Program-made: the position numbers and the translations under genes
The notes under the pieces: model-generated
What the model was told of the DNA's origin: nothing
The model's input: only the letters and a program-made list of their open reading frames with translations
The model's database searches: none
NCBI GenBank assembly: GCA_013339765.2
Contig: CM023448.1
Span: 20,601,295 to 20,665,294 of the forward strand
Direction of reading: 5' to 3'
DNA: 64,000 nt
Source of the DNA: Haemaphysalis longicornis
Taxonomy: Eukaryota; Arthropoda; Arachnida; Ixodida; Ixodidae
Part shown: positions 20,343 to 30,657 of the stretch, one piece after another
Layout: every line of letters starts with the position of its first letter
How positions within the stretch are numbered: the stretch's first letter is position 1

Positions 20343-21480
20343 AAGGTGAATAGTTATTCGGGCGTTAATTATTTTTTCAGCGATCTTTGAAAAAAGTGGG
20401 AGTATAGGTATTGGCCTGTAATTAGAAATGTTGCTAACCACAGCACCCTTGTACAAGGCACTAACATTGGCGATTTTCATTTTGTCTAGGAACGTGCTAG
20501 TTTCTAAGATTAAGTTACCTAAATGACAGAGCGAATGACAACTTAGATCAGAAACTGCCCTAATAGGTGCCGCTTTGATACATACTGAACCACAAGCACA
20601 ATTATGTTTAAGCTGAAGTGTCAAATCGCAGATTTCCATACGAGTTGTAGGGCAAAGAAACATTGATTGCTGCAGACTCGGAGGCATGTACCTTTCGACT
20701 TCGTTCTTGGCATTTTCGTTGTAAACCCGGAGGTTAAAAAATACTGATTATATTCATTGGCAAGATCTTTACCTCTTAACATCTTATCCCCGATTTTTAT
20801 TTCCGTTGGCAAAGTATTGGTTGTTTTGCGTAATAAATCATTTATGGTGCGCCATGTCTTAGTTAGATCGTAACAAATGTGCGAGAATTGGTTCGAATAG
20901 TACCGAATACGATATTTTTTTATTTTACTAGAATGTTTGTTCCGGAGCGATTTGTATTCTTTTAGTAGTGCTAATTCACGTGAAGTTATGAACTTGTTAA
21001 ATAATTTGTTTCTGTCTTTTATTTTGTGTAGTAGTTCTTTTGTTATCCAAGGTTTTCTGATTTTTCTGCAGCTTAGCAAGATACCGTCTGGAAAGGCGAA
21101 ATTGTACAACTCAATAATTTTGTTACTAAACTTATCGCAGAACATTTGGATCCGGCTCTTTCAATTACAGTGTCTAATTTGGAAACGCTACCAGTTGGCG
21201 AAAATGTTCCATTTTGCCCGCAGTTACTTAACGTATTATTGTTCTGTCACTGGTTTTATTTGCAGCGTTGTACATTTTTTGGAGCAAAACGAAAAATAGA
21301 CAAATCACTCTAATCTCTCGTTAAAACACCCGCTGGAATATCATTTCGGTCAAAATTTGTTGAACGGAGTTCAATCAGTGTCTCACTTGATGGTGTGATA
21401 CGAGTGGAAATATCGATTACGCTGTAAAAACCATTTTGCGGACAGCATACAGCATATCGCAAAATTGTGTATTTAAATCT
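20343..21480 (-). pseudogene. LINE endonuclease C-terminus and RT N-terminus (5' half)
   Basis: Reading minus from 21480, the text contains the end of an apurinic-type endonuclease, with SDHLPIF near 21300 after a frame change. Frame 21145-20621 is the linker region (RKIRKPWITKELLHKIKDR, then LTKTWRTINDLLRK). Frame 20687-20325 has the start of the RT (KIANVSALYKGAVVSNISNY, then RPIPILPLFSKIAEKI). It breaks at the insertion boundary at 20342 and resumes at 16261. Several frame changes mark it as inactive. Confidence 0.7.
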
Positions 21481-21483
21481 TCT

Positions 21484-21484
<1 letters not shown>

Positions 21485-21544
<60 letters not shown>

Positions 21545-21562
21545 ATATATTTATATATATAA

Positions 21563-21602
<40 letters not shown>

Positions 21603-21617
21603 TATGTATATATATAT
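21485..21617. repeat. (TA)n microsatellite
   Basis: About 130 bp of nearly pure TA/TATA repeats with a few interruptions. It sits between the truncated 5' side of the LINE and the 3' end of a Penelope-like element. The long Tyr/Ile frames on both strands over it are artefacts. Confidence 0.9.
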
Positions 21618-21646
21618 TAAACCACGAAAAACATAATATTTAATAC

Positions 21647-21678
21647 GACGTTTCGGCTGGGAACCAGCCTTTTTCAAG
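21647..21678 (-). other. Penelope 3'-terminal hairpin motif, hammerhead-like
   Basis: On the minus strand TTGAAAAA precedes a 6-bp hairpin (GGCTGG, loop TTC, CCAGCC), then GAAACGTC. The same layout with a different stem is found at 61831-61864. Penelope-like elements are reported to carry hammerhead ribozymes, whose core is CUGAnGA, stem II, GAAA. The GAAA side fits well and the CUGAnGA side only partly. It may be a degenerate or minimal ribozyme, or another conserved terminal structure. Confidence 0.4.
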
Positions 21679-22855
21679 TGAAGTACATAGGTCGAATACA
21701 GGGTAAATGTAGGCTCGCAAGGAGCGCTGTGAGCACGTGGACATATTTCAAAAGTGTACAAGAAGGAAGTACAGCAAGAAACAAGTGGAAAGAAACGTAC
21801 TGCACGACTTGGCGCGCAGGTAATCTATCTCAATATACAACGCGGCAAAAAGCAAAACCGAGGCACTTAGGAAGCGCGTTTCCTTCAGACACCGCCCACC
21901 CACGCACAGCAATATTAAGAAAAGTAAACAAATAAAGAAGGGGTACTGGGCATCTTACTCCAAAGGAGCGGAAACAACCTGCCGCATAAGGCGAAAGTGT
22001 AGAATCGACAATTAGTCATCCAGACACTGGGGAACGCAAAATGGCAGAAGGCGACGTTGAATTTCAAGAATGCAGGCGGGAGGATTAGCGAGGGGGCCGC
22101 GGCCTCAAAGGAAAGTGCCGCCGCTTCGGGAAGAGACCAGATAATAGCCACAAATGGCTTATCCGCGGCCCGCGTCCCGGGCACAAGGCGGACAATGACG
22201 ACTCCTCGAATGGCGCCGACGCGGACAGAGCTGTGCGTCAGCCACCCAAGAAGAGCGCAGGCTGTGCGAGGATTTTGAGAAATGACACACAAAGCAGGAA
22301 ATAAACAAAGAAACAGCACACAGAAAAAAGCAGTTGAACGAGCCCCCGGCTCATGACATCAAATGAATACATACAGCAAATTGTCAGCTTACATTTGATA
22401 TTTTTGCAAGTAACAAGGGTTGGCACATTATGAAAAAGTAAAAGAAAGGTGTGACGCACGTACGAGAACAAATCTCCTGATCTAGGAAAAAAAAAAGACA
22501 CTTCGTAGCTAGTCATCAATGGCAGTATAAATTCGCACACAGCATTCTTTAAACAAACTGACAAACGAAAGAATACAAAGAATACACGTGTACAAATCGT
22601 AGAACATGGGGAACCATAGCAGTGAACAAAAATAGCTTACAAAGTGACATTTCGGGCAAAAGAGCAATGAAGCATACGGAGAAAATGAGTTATTCGCAAC
22701 ACTAGACCGAATAGTGCTTGGAAAGTGTAATGATGGGATACAGCAAGATTTCGTGCAGGATAAGCATTAAAGCATACGGAAAAGTAACCTGCTGACAACG
22801 ATGAACCATCCAACGGTTGAGAAGTGGTAACGTGCGATACGTGCCGCTACAAGGT

Positions 22856-24220
22856 CTAGGTTTGAAGGCACGACAGCCTTCCCTGAGACTCATTGATACC
22901 TGTTGTGAGAGTGTTATATTTGTGGACCAGGTAAGATTCGCAGGCTCCCCTGTCGAAATGGGTTTTAAATCCTGATTGGAGCACTGTGGCCTTAAATTGA
23001 TCGAACGGGTGTTTCAAAGAGTTGATATGTTTCGAAAGGGGGAGATAAGGTTTTGTTTTTGCATCGGATCTGTGATTATTGATGCGAGTTCTAAAAGAAT
23101 TTTCAGTCTGTCCAATATATTGCGCACCACAATCACCACATTCTAAGAGGTAAACTATATTTGCAGTGTCACAATTAAAATTGCCCCTGATCTGCATGGA
23201 AAAGTCAGATTCCCTGCTCTGCGCGCTTGTTGTTGGTGTCATCATTAGACACAATTTGCACCGGGGTTTTCCACATGGTGTGGAACCTGTGAAACTAGTT
23301 TCTCTTGATCGAGATGATGTTACAATGTCTCCGATGTTTCTTGCCCGGCGATACACCACGCGTGGTGGGTCTGGAATAACGTGCTTCATTCTTTCACTCT
23401 GGAGCAAGGTGTTGTGGTGTCTTCTTCAAATTTCATTGACGTTTGGGCCAGATGCCGAATATGTCAGAATCAGATTGGTTTGTGACCTCGAAGTGAGGTT
23501 TTATTGCCACTAATAAGGCTAGAACGCTCCTGTTCTGATGCCTTCCTGATTGAATCTTCAATGAGTGGTAGTGGGTATTTTTGTCGTGCGAGGTCAATGC
23601 GGAGCTGATCACAATTAGAAGCGAAGTCATTTTGGTTAGAGCAAATTCTGCGGAAGCGTAGGGCTTGGCTGTATGGAATGGCCGTTTTGCAGTGTCTCAC
23701 ATGGCTGCTTTGAAAGTTCAAGTATTGGTGTCGGTCGGTGGGTTTTTTGTACACAGAAGTATCCAGTCTGTGTCCGTTAGTTGTTATCTGCACGTCAAGG
23801 AAATTTATTGTAGAAGTTGAATACTCATGTGAGAATGAGATATCACTGTGAGCACTGTTGAAATCGGATATGAATTGTTTCAGGGCTACCTCACCATGAG
23901 ACAAAACCAAGAAAATGTCGTCGATGTACCGCTTGTAAAACAGTGGTTTTAAAGGGAAGTTCTCCAAGAACTGTGTCTCAAGGGTTCCCATGAATATGTT
24001 TGCATGATTTGGGCCTATTTTTGTCCCCATAGATGTGCCACTTATTTGGACGTAGTGCTGGTTATTGAATTCAAAATTGTTTAATTCAAGTATTAAAGTT
24101 AACAGTTTGGCCAAAGTATTGCTGTCAATAGGTTTGTCCTGTTGTGAATTTTTCGTAGGCTCTTATGACGGATTCTATTCCACCGGCGTGAGGTATGTTT
24201 GTATACAAAGACATCGACGC
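22856..24220 (-). pseudogene. Penelope-like RT and GIY-YIG endonuclease (second family)
   Basis: Near 24200 the text SLYTNIPH matches RT motif A of Penelope elements. A one-base shift near 24130 leads to frame 24114-23470, with ISGTSMGTKIGPNHANIF (motif B region) and YKRYIDDIFLVL (motif C, both Asp present). Another shift near 23450 leads to frame 23407-22856, with a Cys pair (CGKPRCKLC), the nuclease core VYLLECGDCGAQYIGQT and the conserved R in RTRINNHR. The truncated N-terminus and two or more frameshifts make it inactive. Confidence 0.75.
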
Positions 24221-24240
24221 CGGAAAGCAAGGATGCCGGT

Positions 24241-24510
24241 CAAATGCATGCCCGGGTACTCGAAAATGACATCTTGTGCACGTGGGCTCAAACACTGAGA
24301 CGGTTAAACTAGGGAACGACGACTACATGCGTCATGCCCTACTGCCATCGATGCAGCCACGACTGCCGCGTCCACGCTGCATTCGGGTGGGCTGAAGACT
24401 GGCGTGGATGCTGGGACTTCAGAGGTGCGATGACGTCGTTCTTGATTCGAGCGTCATGACTACAGCAACTGGCTCGTTTTGGCGTCAGTAGCGTGTCAGA
24501 AACCGGGATA
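24241..24510. other. Junction DNA, nothing recognised
   Basis: Short spacer between the truncated Penelope-like element and the gag-like remnant, with no frame or motif I can assign. Confidence 0.4.
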
Positions 24511-25453
24511 TTACATCAGAGTATAGGTGATAAAACAGATGCACTGTCTTGCGCGGCAGGTGACCCTTGTTGTGGAGAACCAACTTTTGTGGTTGATGGT
24601 GCTCGGCCTGCTTCTGTCTCGACGCCGCTCGAGGTCGTGGTGCCCGGGAAGGCCAGCAAACGCGCCGCCCGAAGTGAAGCCCCGATCGAGTTCACACCGT
24701 CTGTGGATGACGGTTGTGTAGGCGGCGACTGAGGCAGAAGGGAGGTCGCCGCCACAGTGCCTGCACGTAGGGTGACAGCAGCGGGTGAGGTGGACGGTGG
24801 TCGGCGGACGCCCGTGATGTCGTTGGCCGCCAGTCCTCTCGTGGAAGGTGCGGCTGCCGTGCTGGAAATGGAGAGAAGGGTGTCGGCGTTGGTGAGAGAG
24901 GACATCGCCGTGCTCGTTGCATGGAGTGTACCGTGTGTGGCGGCGTAGCGTGTGCAAGCCGTGCGGGTACAATGTGTGCTGCAGGCGGCGGCGGATTGTC
25001 TCGATAGCCACAGTAGTCGAGCACGGTAGCCCGAAGGTCGGCTGTACGTCTTGTAGTTGTAGGTATGGCTGCTACGCTGGTGTTTAATTCCAGAGGGGCG
25101 ACACTAGTGGCACGGGCCGAGGGCCATCGTGCGGAGGGTACAGTGTGCGGCTGTAATAAGCGTGCGTGGAGCGTGTGTACTTCTCCTGATGCAGGCCGAA
25201 ACAGGTCGTCCGTGAGGCCGTAGTGTGCAAACACGGCAGCGCGGAGGTCGTCGCAGGGGGTTTCGTTGGGCGGTGGAATGGAGAGAGCGAAGCGGTGTTC
25301 GAGCGGAAGTGTTTCCCAAAAGATGGAATGCTTGAACGGCTCTATACTTACGTACTTCAGCGAGAACGTGTTCTCAAGCTTGATAAACCAACCTCGGCGG
25401 TTGCATGGCTAGAACTCCGGTATGAGCGGGTCCCCCCCCCCCCCGGTCGCCAT
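24511..25453 (-). pseudogene. gag-like retroelement protein remnant
   Basis: An ATG at 25453 opens MATGGGGD over a run of 13 G (25432-25444, plus-strand C). It meets one in-frame TAG shortly after, then continues in the same frame as GWFIKLENTFSLKYVSIE, then IFWETLPLEHRFALSIPP and LRAAVFAHYGLTDD. This matches the small gag-like domain (WF..LE..F.L, LP, ..YG) found in many arthropod retroelements. Downstream the text is Pro/Thr/Arg-rich and ends at 24692, with an alternative frame running to 24511. No protease, RT or integrase follows. The single stop and homopolymer suggest a decayed gag piece. Confidence 0.5.
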
Positions 25454-26200
25454 GTCGGTGTGCCGGTGGCGGGGTGACCGACGCTGAAAGTCCGAATAAC
25501 CACTTGCTGGAAGTACACTGGGTTGGTGCGCTGATGAGACTTCCTACATTTATTTAGGTCGCGTAGGCCCGGCCAGAACGACCGGCCGCACAGCTGCTGA
25601 CTCGACGTCTCATCTGTGGCGCGTGAAACCTATCACGACCCAGACTCAGGTCCGTTGATGATGATCGTGGTGATGATGGGGACGATGGCGATGGTGTCGC
25701 TACAGCCCACCCACATGAAGCGTACTTTCGGCGTTTTTAGATGCGAAGCATCTCATGGTCGGGGCAATGTACCTTCGTTGTTGTCGTTGCGCCGTCCACA
25801 GCCCAACTGCACATGCTCGGCTTGCTTAACGCCCGGTCCCTTCTATGGCTCCAGGAGCGACAGTGTTCCGCTGTCTTCCTGAGCCCTCAACCCGACCCAA
25901 GTCTACTGGACGCGTCCTTACTCGCACAAATAGCGACGTATTCTCGCAAGAGTGGCCTAGCACGACTGGTATAAGAGCGCCATCGGTGACCGCCGTGGTT
26001 GGAATATTAGCAGTGGACACAACTAAGACTCCCGCCTATGACTGCCCCAACTATTGGACTTCATCGAGACATCAATGTGGACAAGTGCTTAAGTGATTGG
26101 CTTCCATTTCCCTCCTTCCTTCCCTAACTACACTCCCAGCTCTGGTCTTCCTGTCTCAATAAAGGTTTTTCAATCTATCAATCTGGGCCGGCACGAGACG
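25454..26200 (+). other. Unassigned repeat with an AATAAA 3' end
   Basis: A palindromic GATGCGAAGCATC sits at 25741-25753. The text LLWLQERQCSAVFLSPQP (frame 25741-25974) looks like an element C-terminus, but I cannot place it. The segment ends with CAATAAAGG followed by a short ATCA-rich tail at 26158-26183, the style of a LINE 3' end on the plus strand. Confidence 0.3.
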
Positions 26201-26299
26201 AGCACGTTTCCTTTTAAGGGCACCTGGAGCGACAGTGTTGCCTGTGGGCCGGCGCGAGACAAGCACGCTTCGCGCGCCTTCGACGTTTTGTCGTCGTCG

Positions 26300-26552
26300 G
26301 CGGCGGCGTGCATCAGCGAGTCTCGGTGGGCCGTGATAACATCCGGGGAACGTGCATCGATCTCATCTTCAGCATTTCCAGGGTTCATGACTACAGTAGC
26401 CCTTTATTTTTACATCTCACACACCATGAGGCGGTCATAATCAAAGCGGAACGCAAACCACAGCTCGACGTACTTTACGTTGAACATGCTGGTGATAATG
26501 CCTAAATAAAGACAAACTCATACCACGTACTACGTCTCTCTCTCTCTCTTCA
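26300..26552 (+). pseudogene. LINE-derived fragment with polyadenylation signal and CT tail
   Basis: Frame 26308-26505 contains RGTCIDLIFS and HHEAVIIK, which resemble the GT.ID..F and S.H..V motifs near the end of LINE endonucleases. It is followed by CTAAATAAAG and a (CT)n run (26535-26550). Other LINE tails at 38428-38450, 45556-45612 and 62107-62135 have the same AATAAAG plus CT style. The fragment is too short to assign a clade. Confidence 0.35.
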
Positions 26553-26593
26553 ATGCCTCTCCATTGTAGCACCCCAACCCCCTCCAAAAAATT

Positions 26594-26943
26594 ACACCAT
26601 CCTCCCGTAGGGGAACCCTGAGTAGTATGCGAAACAGCCATGGGCTCAACGCAATTTCCCTTTTCGTAGTTATGGTAAGTGAAACGTTTGGTAGTTACCA
26701 TGGAACCCAAACGGCAAATATAACGGTAGCTACGTACCTCAGCCTCACGCAAACGTAATTTCTCATTTTGCAGTTACGGTAAGCGAAAAGTGTGGTAGTT
26801 ACCATGGAAACCAAACGGTAAATGTAACGGTAGCTACGTACCTCAACCTCACGGAAACGACGAATTGAAAACTAATGGGCACTTGAATTGACTCCACGCC
26901 TGCTTCGCATACTATTCAGGGTTCCCCTACGGGAAGGTGGTGT
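26594..26943. mobile_element. 350-bp MITE with about 44-bp terminal inverted repeats
   Basis: The left end (26594-26637) starts ACACCATCCTCCCGTAGGGG and the right end (26900-26943) is its near-exact reverse complement, both with GGGAACCCTG and TATGCGAA. Related ends occur singly at about 485-523 and 35487-35520. There is no coding capacity. The interior contains a 104-bp tandem duplication. Size and structure fit a non-autonomous DNA transposon. The target duplication is unclear. Confidence 0.6.
26666..26873 (+). repeat. 104-bp tandem duplication inside the MITE
   Basis: Two adjacent units share GTAGTTACCATGG and AACGGTAGCTACGTACCTCA with a period of about 104 bp (units at about 26666-26769 and 26770-26873). 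Each also contains a GTAGTTACCATGGAA half-palindrome. The units differ at several positions, so the duplication is not new. Confidence 0.65.
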
Positions 26944-26945
26944 TT

Positions 26946-29937
26946 GTCTCTTTTCTCGTGTAGCAACGCGAGCAGACGCGCGAGCAACGCCGATGTCTAC
27001 TCTTGCCGTATATCAGCGTCGACGCAGCGCGAGAAAGCAGCGGAAAGCGGCAGCAGCGGTCGAGTTTCACGCTTTTCTCTTGCTTCTTGGTCATTCCTTT
27101 CAGCAGAAGAGAATAAATTTCTTTTTAACTGGCGGTTATCGCATCCTTGAGACAAATTTCAATCTATTTCTGTTCGAAAGCACTCATTCATTTGTGGCTT
27201 GTTTGGCTTTCATCGGGAAGATCGGGTATTTGCGATCGCTTTTTTTTAAGTTAAATAAGGGAGCTCTGGCTACGTCACTTTAGTATTAGCATGATGGGGC
27301 TTTGTTGCAAGATTGGTGCGTGACGACCAAGCCTTATCAAGCCCAGAATGCTAGCGGCGCATGCCATTCTATTCGTTGCTACCGTGGCTTGCGTAGGGGA
27401 GACCGAGGTTTTGCGATAGCTTTTCTTTACTCAAGTAAGGGGGCTGTGGCTGCATTGCTTGTAGTTATTGCATAGCTGCCCTCAGATCCAAGATGGGTAC
27501 CTAAGAAACAAGCGTTACCCCGGCTCAAATCCCTTAATAACGACCAAAGCAAATCCCTCGACTATATTCGTGGGCAGACTCTGTTAGGGTACCAAATTCG
27601 TGGGGCCCGCCTCGTTTTCTGGCGTGGTCGAGCGGTTGGGAGCTTGGGTGCTGGCGTTTTGTTTGGCGTTTTTTTTTTATATTGGCAATTCGTCGTGTTT
27701 TTTTTTTTTTTTTGCAATAAAGCTTTCATCGACTTTTTTCCCATGGCAAACAAAGGTGGACGTAGTACCTTGCCGTTTAACCGACCAGTGACGTTTGACG
27801 GCAACCTCCGTATCAAGGCAGCCCCGAAATTTGCATTTCTCACTTTGGATTCATGAAGATGCAGTCGGTAGATAACATCAAAGTTAAATCAAGTAGCAAT
27901 TAAAGTTGTGCTAAGTGAGTATTCGTTCATCATCCTATCTTATTTCGTTCAGATTTGACGGTAATGACACTATTATAAAGGCGCATCAACACGCTTGCTC
28001 ACGTTGACAGCAGATTAGGGACCCACGTACGCGTGTGCTTTCGACCGATTGGGAGCAAACGTTCTGCGCTTCGGTACGTAATCCAAACGCCCACCCAAGA
28101 CCCAAAAAACATTTTCGTCTTCACTGTAATGATCGAGAGCGTTCGCTTTCAGGAACGTAAACAATAACCACATGACAGTCGGCCAAATCTTTAACTAGCG
28201 TGCGCGAGCGGCAATTTTTTAATCTTATGTCGGTCTCGGGACGGAACAGCCTAGCAGACAATGGAACTAGCAACTTGGCTTTCGACCTCAATGGAACTCG
28301 ACCTGTTCGCCACTTTGGTTCCGTCATATCCCGCTGACGCATGAAAAGTCGTCGCTCCCGAACGCTAGGTAAAGATTTGGCCGACTGTACGTGAAAACCG
28401 TCCGCCTGCATGCGCACTTAGAGCACCACGCCCAGCGGTAGCATGAGACCGGCGAAGTCACGCGCCATACGCCGCGTCGGTGCGCTTCTGGACACGTCTG
28501 TATTAAACATGTCATTAGTTGAACTCAATTATGAGCAGTAACTGTTAATTGTTGAACTGAAGTTATCAAGACACTAGCGTTATAAAAATATATTTGCTGG
28601 CAAATATTCACATACTGCGAAGTGTATTTCAAGTCATTACCGTCAAACCTGAACAAAATAACATAGAATGATGAACGAAGACGCACCTAGCACAACTTTA
28701 CTTGCTACTTCATTTAACCTTGATTTTATGTACCGACTACAGCTTCATGAATCCAAGGTGGAACCCGCCGCGGTGGCTCAGTGGCTCAGGCGTTGCGCTG
28801 CTGAGCACGAGGTCGCGGGTTCGATTCCCGGCCGCGGCGGCCGCTTTTCTGATGGAGGCGAAAAGCAATAACGCCCGTGTGTACGAGATTTCGGCGCACG
28901 TTAAAGATCCCCAGGTGGTCAAAATTAATCCGGAGCCCTCCACTACGGCGCGCCTCATCGCCTGCGTTGCGTCGTCGGCGCGTTAAACCCTACAATCAAT
29001 CAATCGAATCCAAGGTGGAGCAAAGCAAATTTTCGGGCTGCCTTGATACTGAGGTTACCGTCGAACGTCACTTGTAGGTTAAACGGCAAGGATCTCCAGC
29101 CCGCTTTGTTTGGGTTTGAAAAAAGAGCCCATGAGACACTCATTGCAAAACAAAAAAACCGTTTTTTTGCCAAGAGTCGAACCATGCACTTTCAGAACAA
29201 ATCGCCAGCATTCAAGCGCCCAAATGCTCGATCCCGCCAGAAAACCAGGCCCCGCCAGAAGACCCCAACAATTTGGTACCTTAGCAGAGGCTGCCAACGA
29301 ATATTGTCGAGTGATTTGCTTTGGTTGTATTTGAGAGATTTGAGGCGTGGTAACGCTTGTTTCTTACGCACCCATCTTGGATCCGAGGACAGTTATGCTA
29401 TTACGACAAGCGATGAAACCACAGGCCCTTTATTTTAGTCAAGAAAAGCTATCGAAAAACCTCGGTCTCCCCTACGCAAGCCACGGTAGCCACGAATGAA
29501 ATGGCATGCACCGCTAGCATTCTGGCGTTGATAAGGCTTGGTCGTCACGCACCAATCTTGCAACAAAGCCCCATTATGCTAATACTAAAGCGACGTAGCC
29601 AGAGCTTCCTTATTTAACTTTAAAAAAAAACCTATCGCAAATACCCGATCTCCCCGATGAAAGCCAAACAAGCCACAAATGATTGAGCCCTTTCGAACAG
29701 AAATAGCTTGCAATTTGTCTCAAGGCAGCCGATAACCGCCAGTTAAAAAGAAATTCATTTTCTTCTGCTGAAAGGAATGACCCGAAAGCACGACAAGGAC
29801 GTGAAACCCGACCGCCGCTGCCGCTTTCCGCTGCTTCCTCGCGATGCGTCGACGCCGATATCTGGCGAACGTAGACATCGGCGTTGCTTGCGCGTCAACT
29901 CGCGTCACCACGCGAGAAAACGCCGAAAGTACTTATT
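26946..29937. repeat. 3-kb fold-back: two inverted arms of about 1 kb
   Basis: The left arm (about 26946-27972) and right arm (about 28634-29937) are reverse complements over their length, apart from a Ruka insertion in the right arm and scattered differences. Anchors include GGGGAGACCGAGG at about 27398 against its complement near 29463, and GACGGTAATGAC at about 27957 against its complement near 28637. The loop (27973-28633) is about 660 bp and has no recognised gene. No transposase is present. It is either a fold-back transposon or two inverted copies of one repeat. Confidence 0.7.
28763..29005 (+). mobile_element. Ruka-type SINE, full length
   Basis: Starts ACCCGCCGCGGTGGCTCAGT, has a B box at about 28818-28828 and ends (AATC)n. 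It is flanked by an exact 14-bp duplication, GAATCCAAGGTGGA (28749-28762 and 29006-29019). It sits in the right arm of the fold-back and is absent from the matching point of the left arm (about 27850), so the left arm preserves the empty-site layout. Confidence 0.9.
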
Positions 29938-30657
29938 TATGCTGCATGTGGTTGAATCGTTCCTTCTACCACATGTGCGTCAGCTCTCCAGCACCGCAGC
30001 CACAGCCTCGCGCGCGGAGCGAAACCATCAGCCGCCGCCCAGAAAGAGGGGAAGAAATTCAGGTCGAACTAAGTCGCGCACAAAGAGGAAGTGACGTCAC
30101 GCTGTGACGTCGCTTTTTGGGGGGCGTGGTCGGCGTGTTTCTTGACGAGATATGCATTGGGAATACGCCGCCGGCAACGCTGGACTGTCGCCGCGAGGCA
30201 CGCACACACGAGCGCTCGGCATTTGCTTGGTTTTTTTAACTGCCGGGCGGTCGCCGCGCCCTAGGACAATCTCCCTAAGTGGATATGCTTCGCTTGACAA
30301 ACCTGCGAAGAGGAGCATGGACGGTCGTCGCGAGGCACGCACACACGAGCGCTCGGTATTTTCTTGGTTTCGTTAACTGCCGGGTGGTTGCCGCGTGGCC
30401 CGCGCTCAGGTGCGCGCGCTTGGCGATTTCTTGGTATTTTGAAGCAAAGCTTTACTACTTTCGTCCAGTGGTTTCGCCACTGACGCGCCAATTCACCTTT
30501 CGACCTCAGGCACACCCCCTGCGACACTCCGCTCGATCCTCATCGCCTGATTCGCCGGCCCGCTTTCGGTGATGCGCAGAAGGCCATCTTTTCAGCCGTT
30601 CTGCTCAACTGGTCATCTGAGCGGCGCGCGGTAGCGGGCGCGCAGCTGATCGGCAGT
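29938..30657. other. GC-rich spacer with a 137-bp tandem repeat
   Basis: Two units of about 80 bp, starting near 30193 and 30330 (GCGAGGCACGCACACACGAG, then GCTCGG, then TTAACTGCCGGG), recur at a 137-bp period, separated by a less similar spacer. No protein motif is seen in the overlapping frames on either strand. Confidence 0.45.

Larger units (their letters stand above)
14663..21480 (-). mobile_element. CR1/Jockey-type LINE, split by a 4-kb insertion
   Basis: On the minus strand the LINE starts near 21480, truncated at a (TA)n tract, and runs down to 14663. It is interrupted by the element at 16262-20342. Its 3' end has an AATAAA signal and a CAATTCAATTC-type short repeat tail (14663-14690). 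Pieces of endonuclease, linker, RT and C-terminal domain appear in the right order across the two halves. Removing the insertion restores continuity in the RT region. There is no RNase H domain. Clade assignment within the CR1/Jockey group is by recalled motif style only. Confidence 0.7.
21622..24240 (-). mobile_element. Penelope-like element, second family
   Basis: Minus-strand element with RT followed by GIY-YIG nuclease and a 3' non-coding region of about 1.2 kb ending near the (TA)n tract. Its 3' terminus carries a hairpin plus GAAACGTC motif (21647-21678). The 5' end is truncated inside the RT near 24200, where it abuts unrelated DNA. Protein sequence and termini differ clearly from the family at 8187-12600. 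Confidence 0.7.

Noticed and set aside
21436..21761. Tyr/Ile-rich frames over the TA tract
   Set aside because: Direct translation of a microsatellite.
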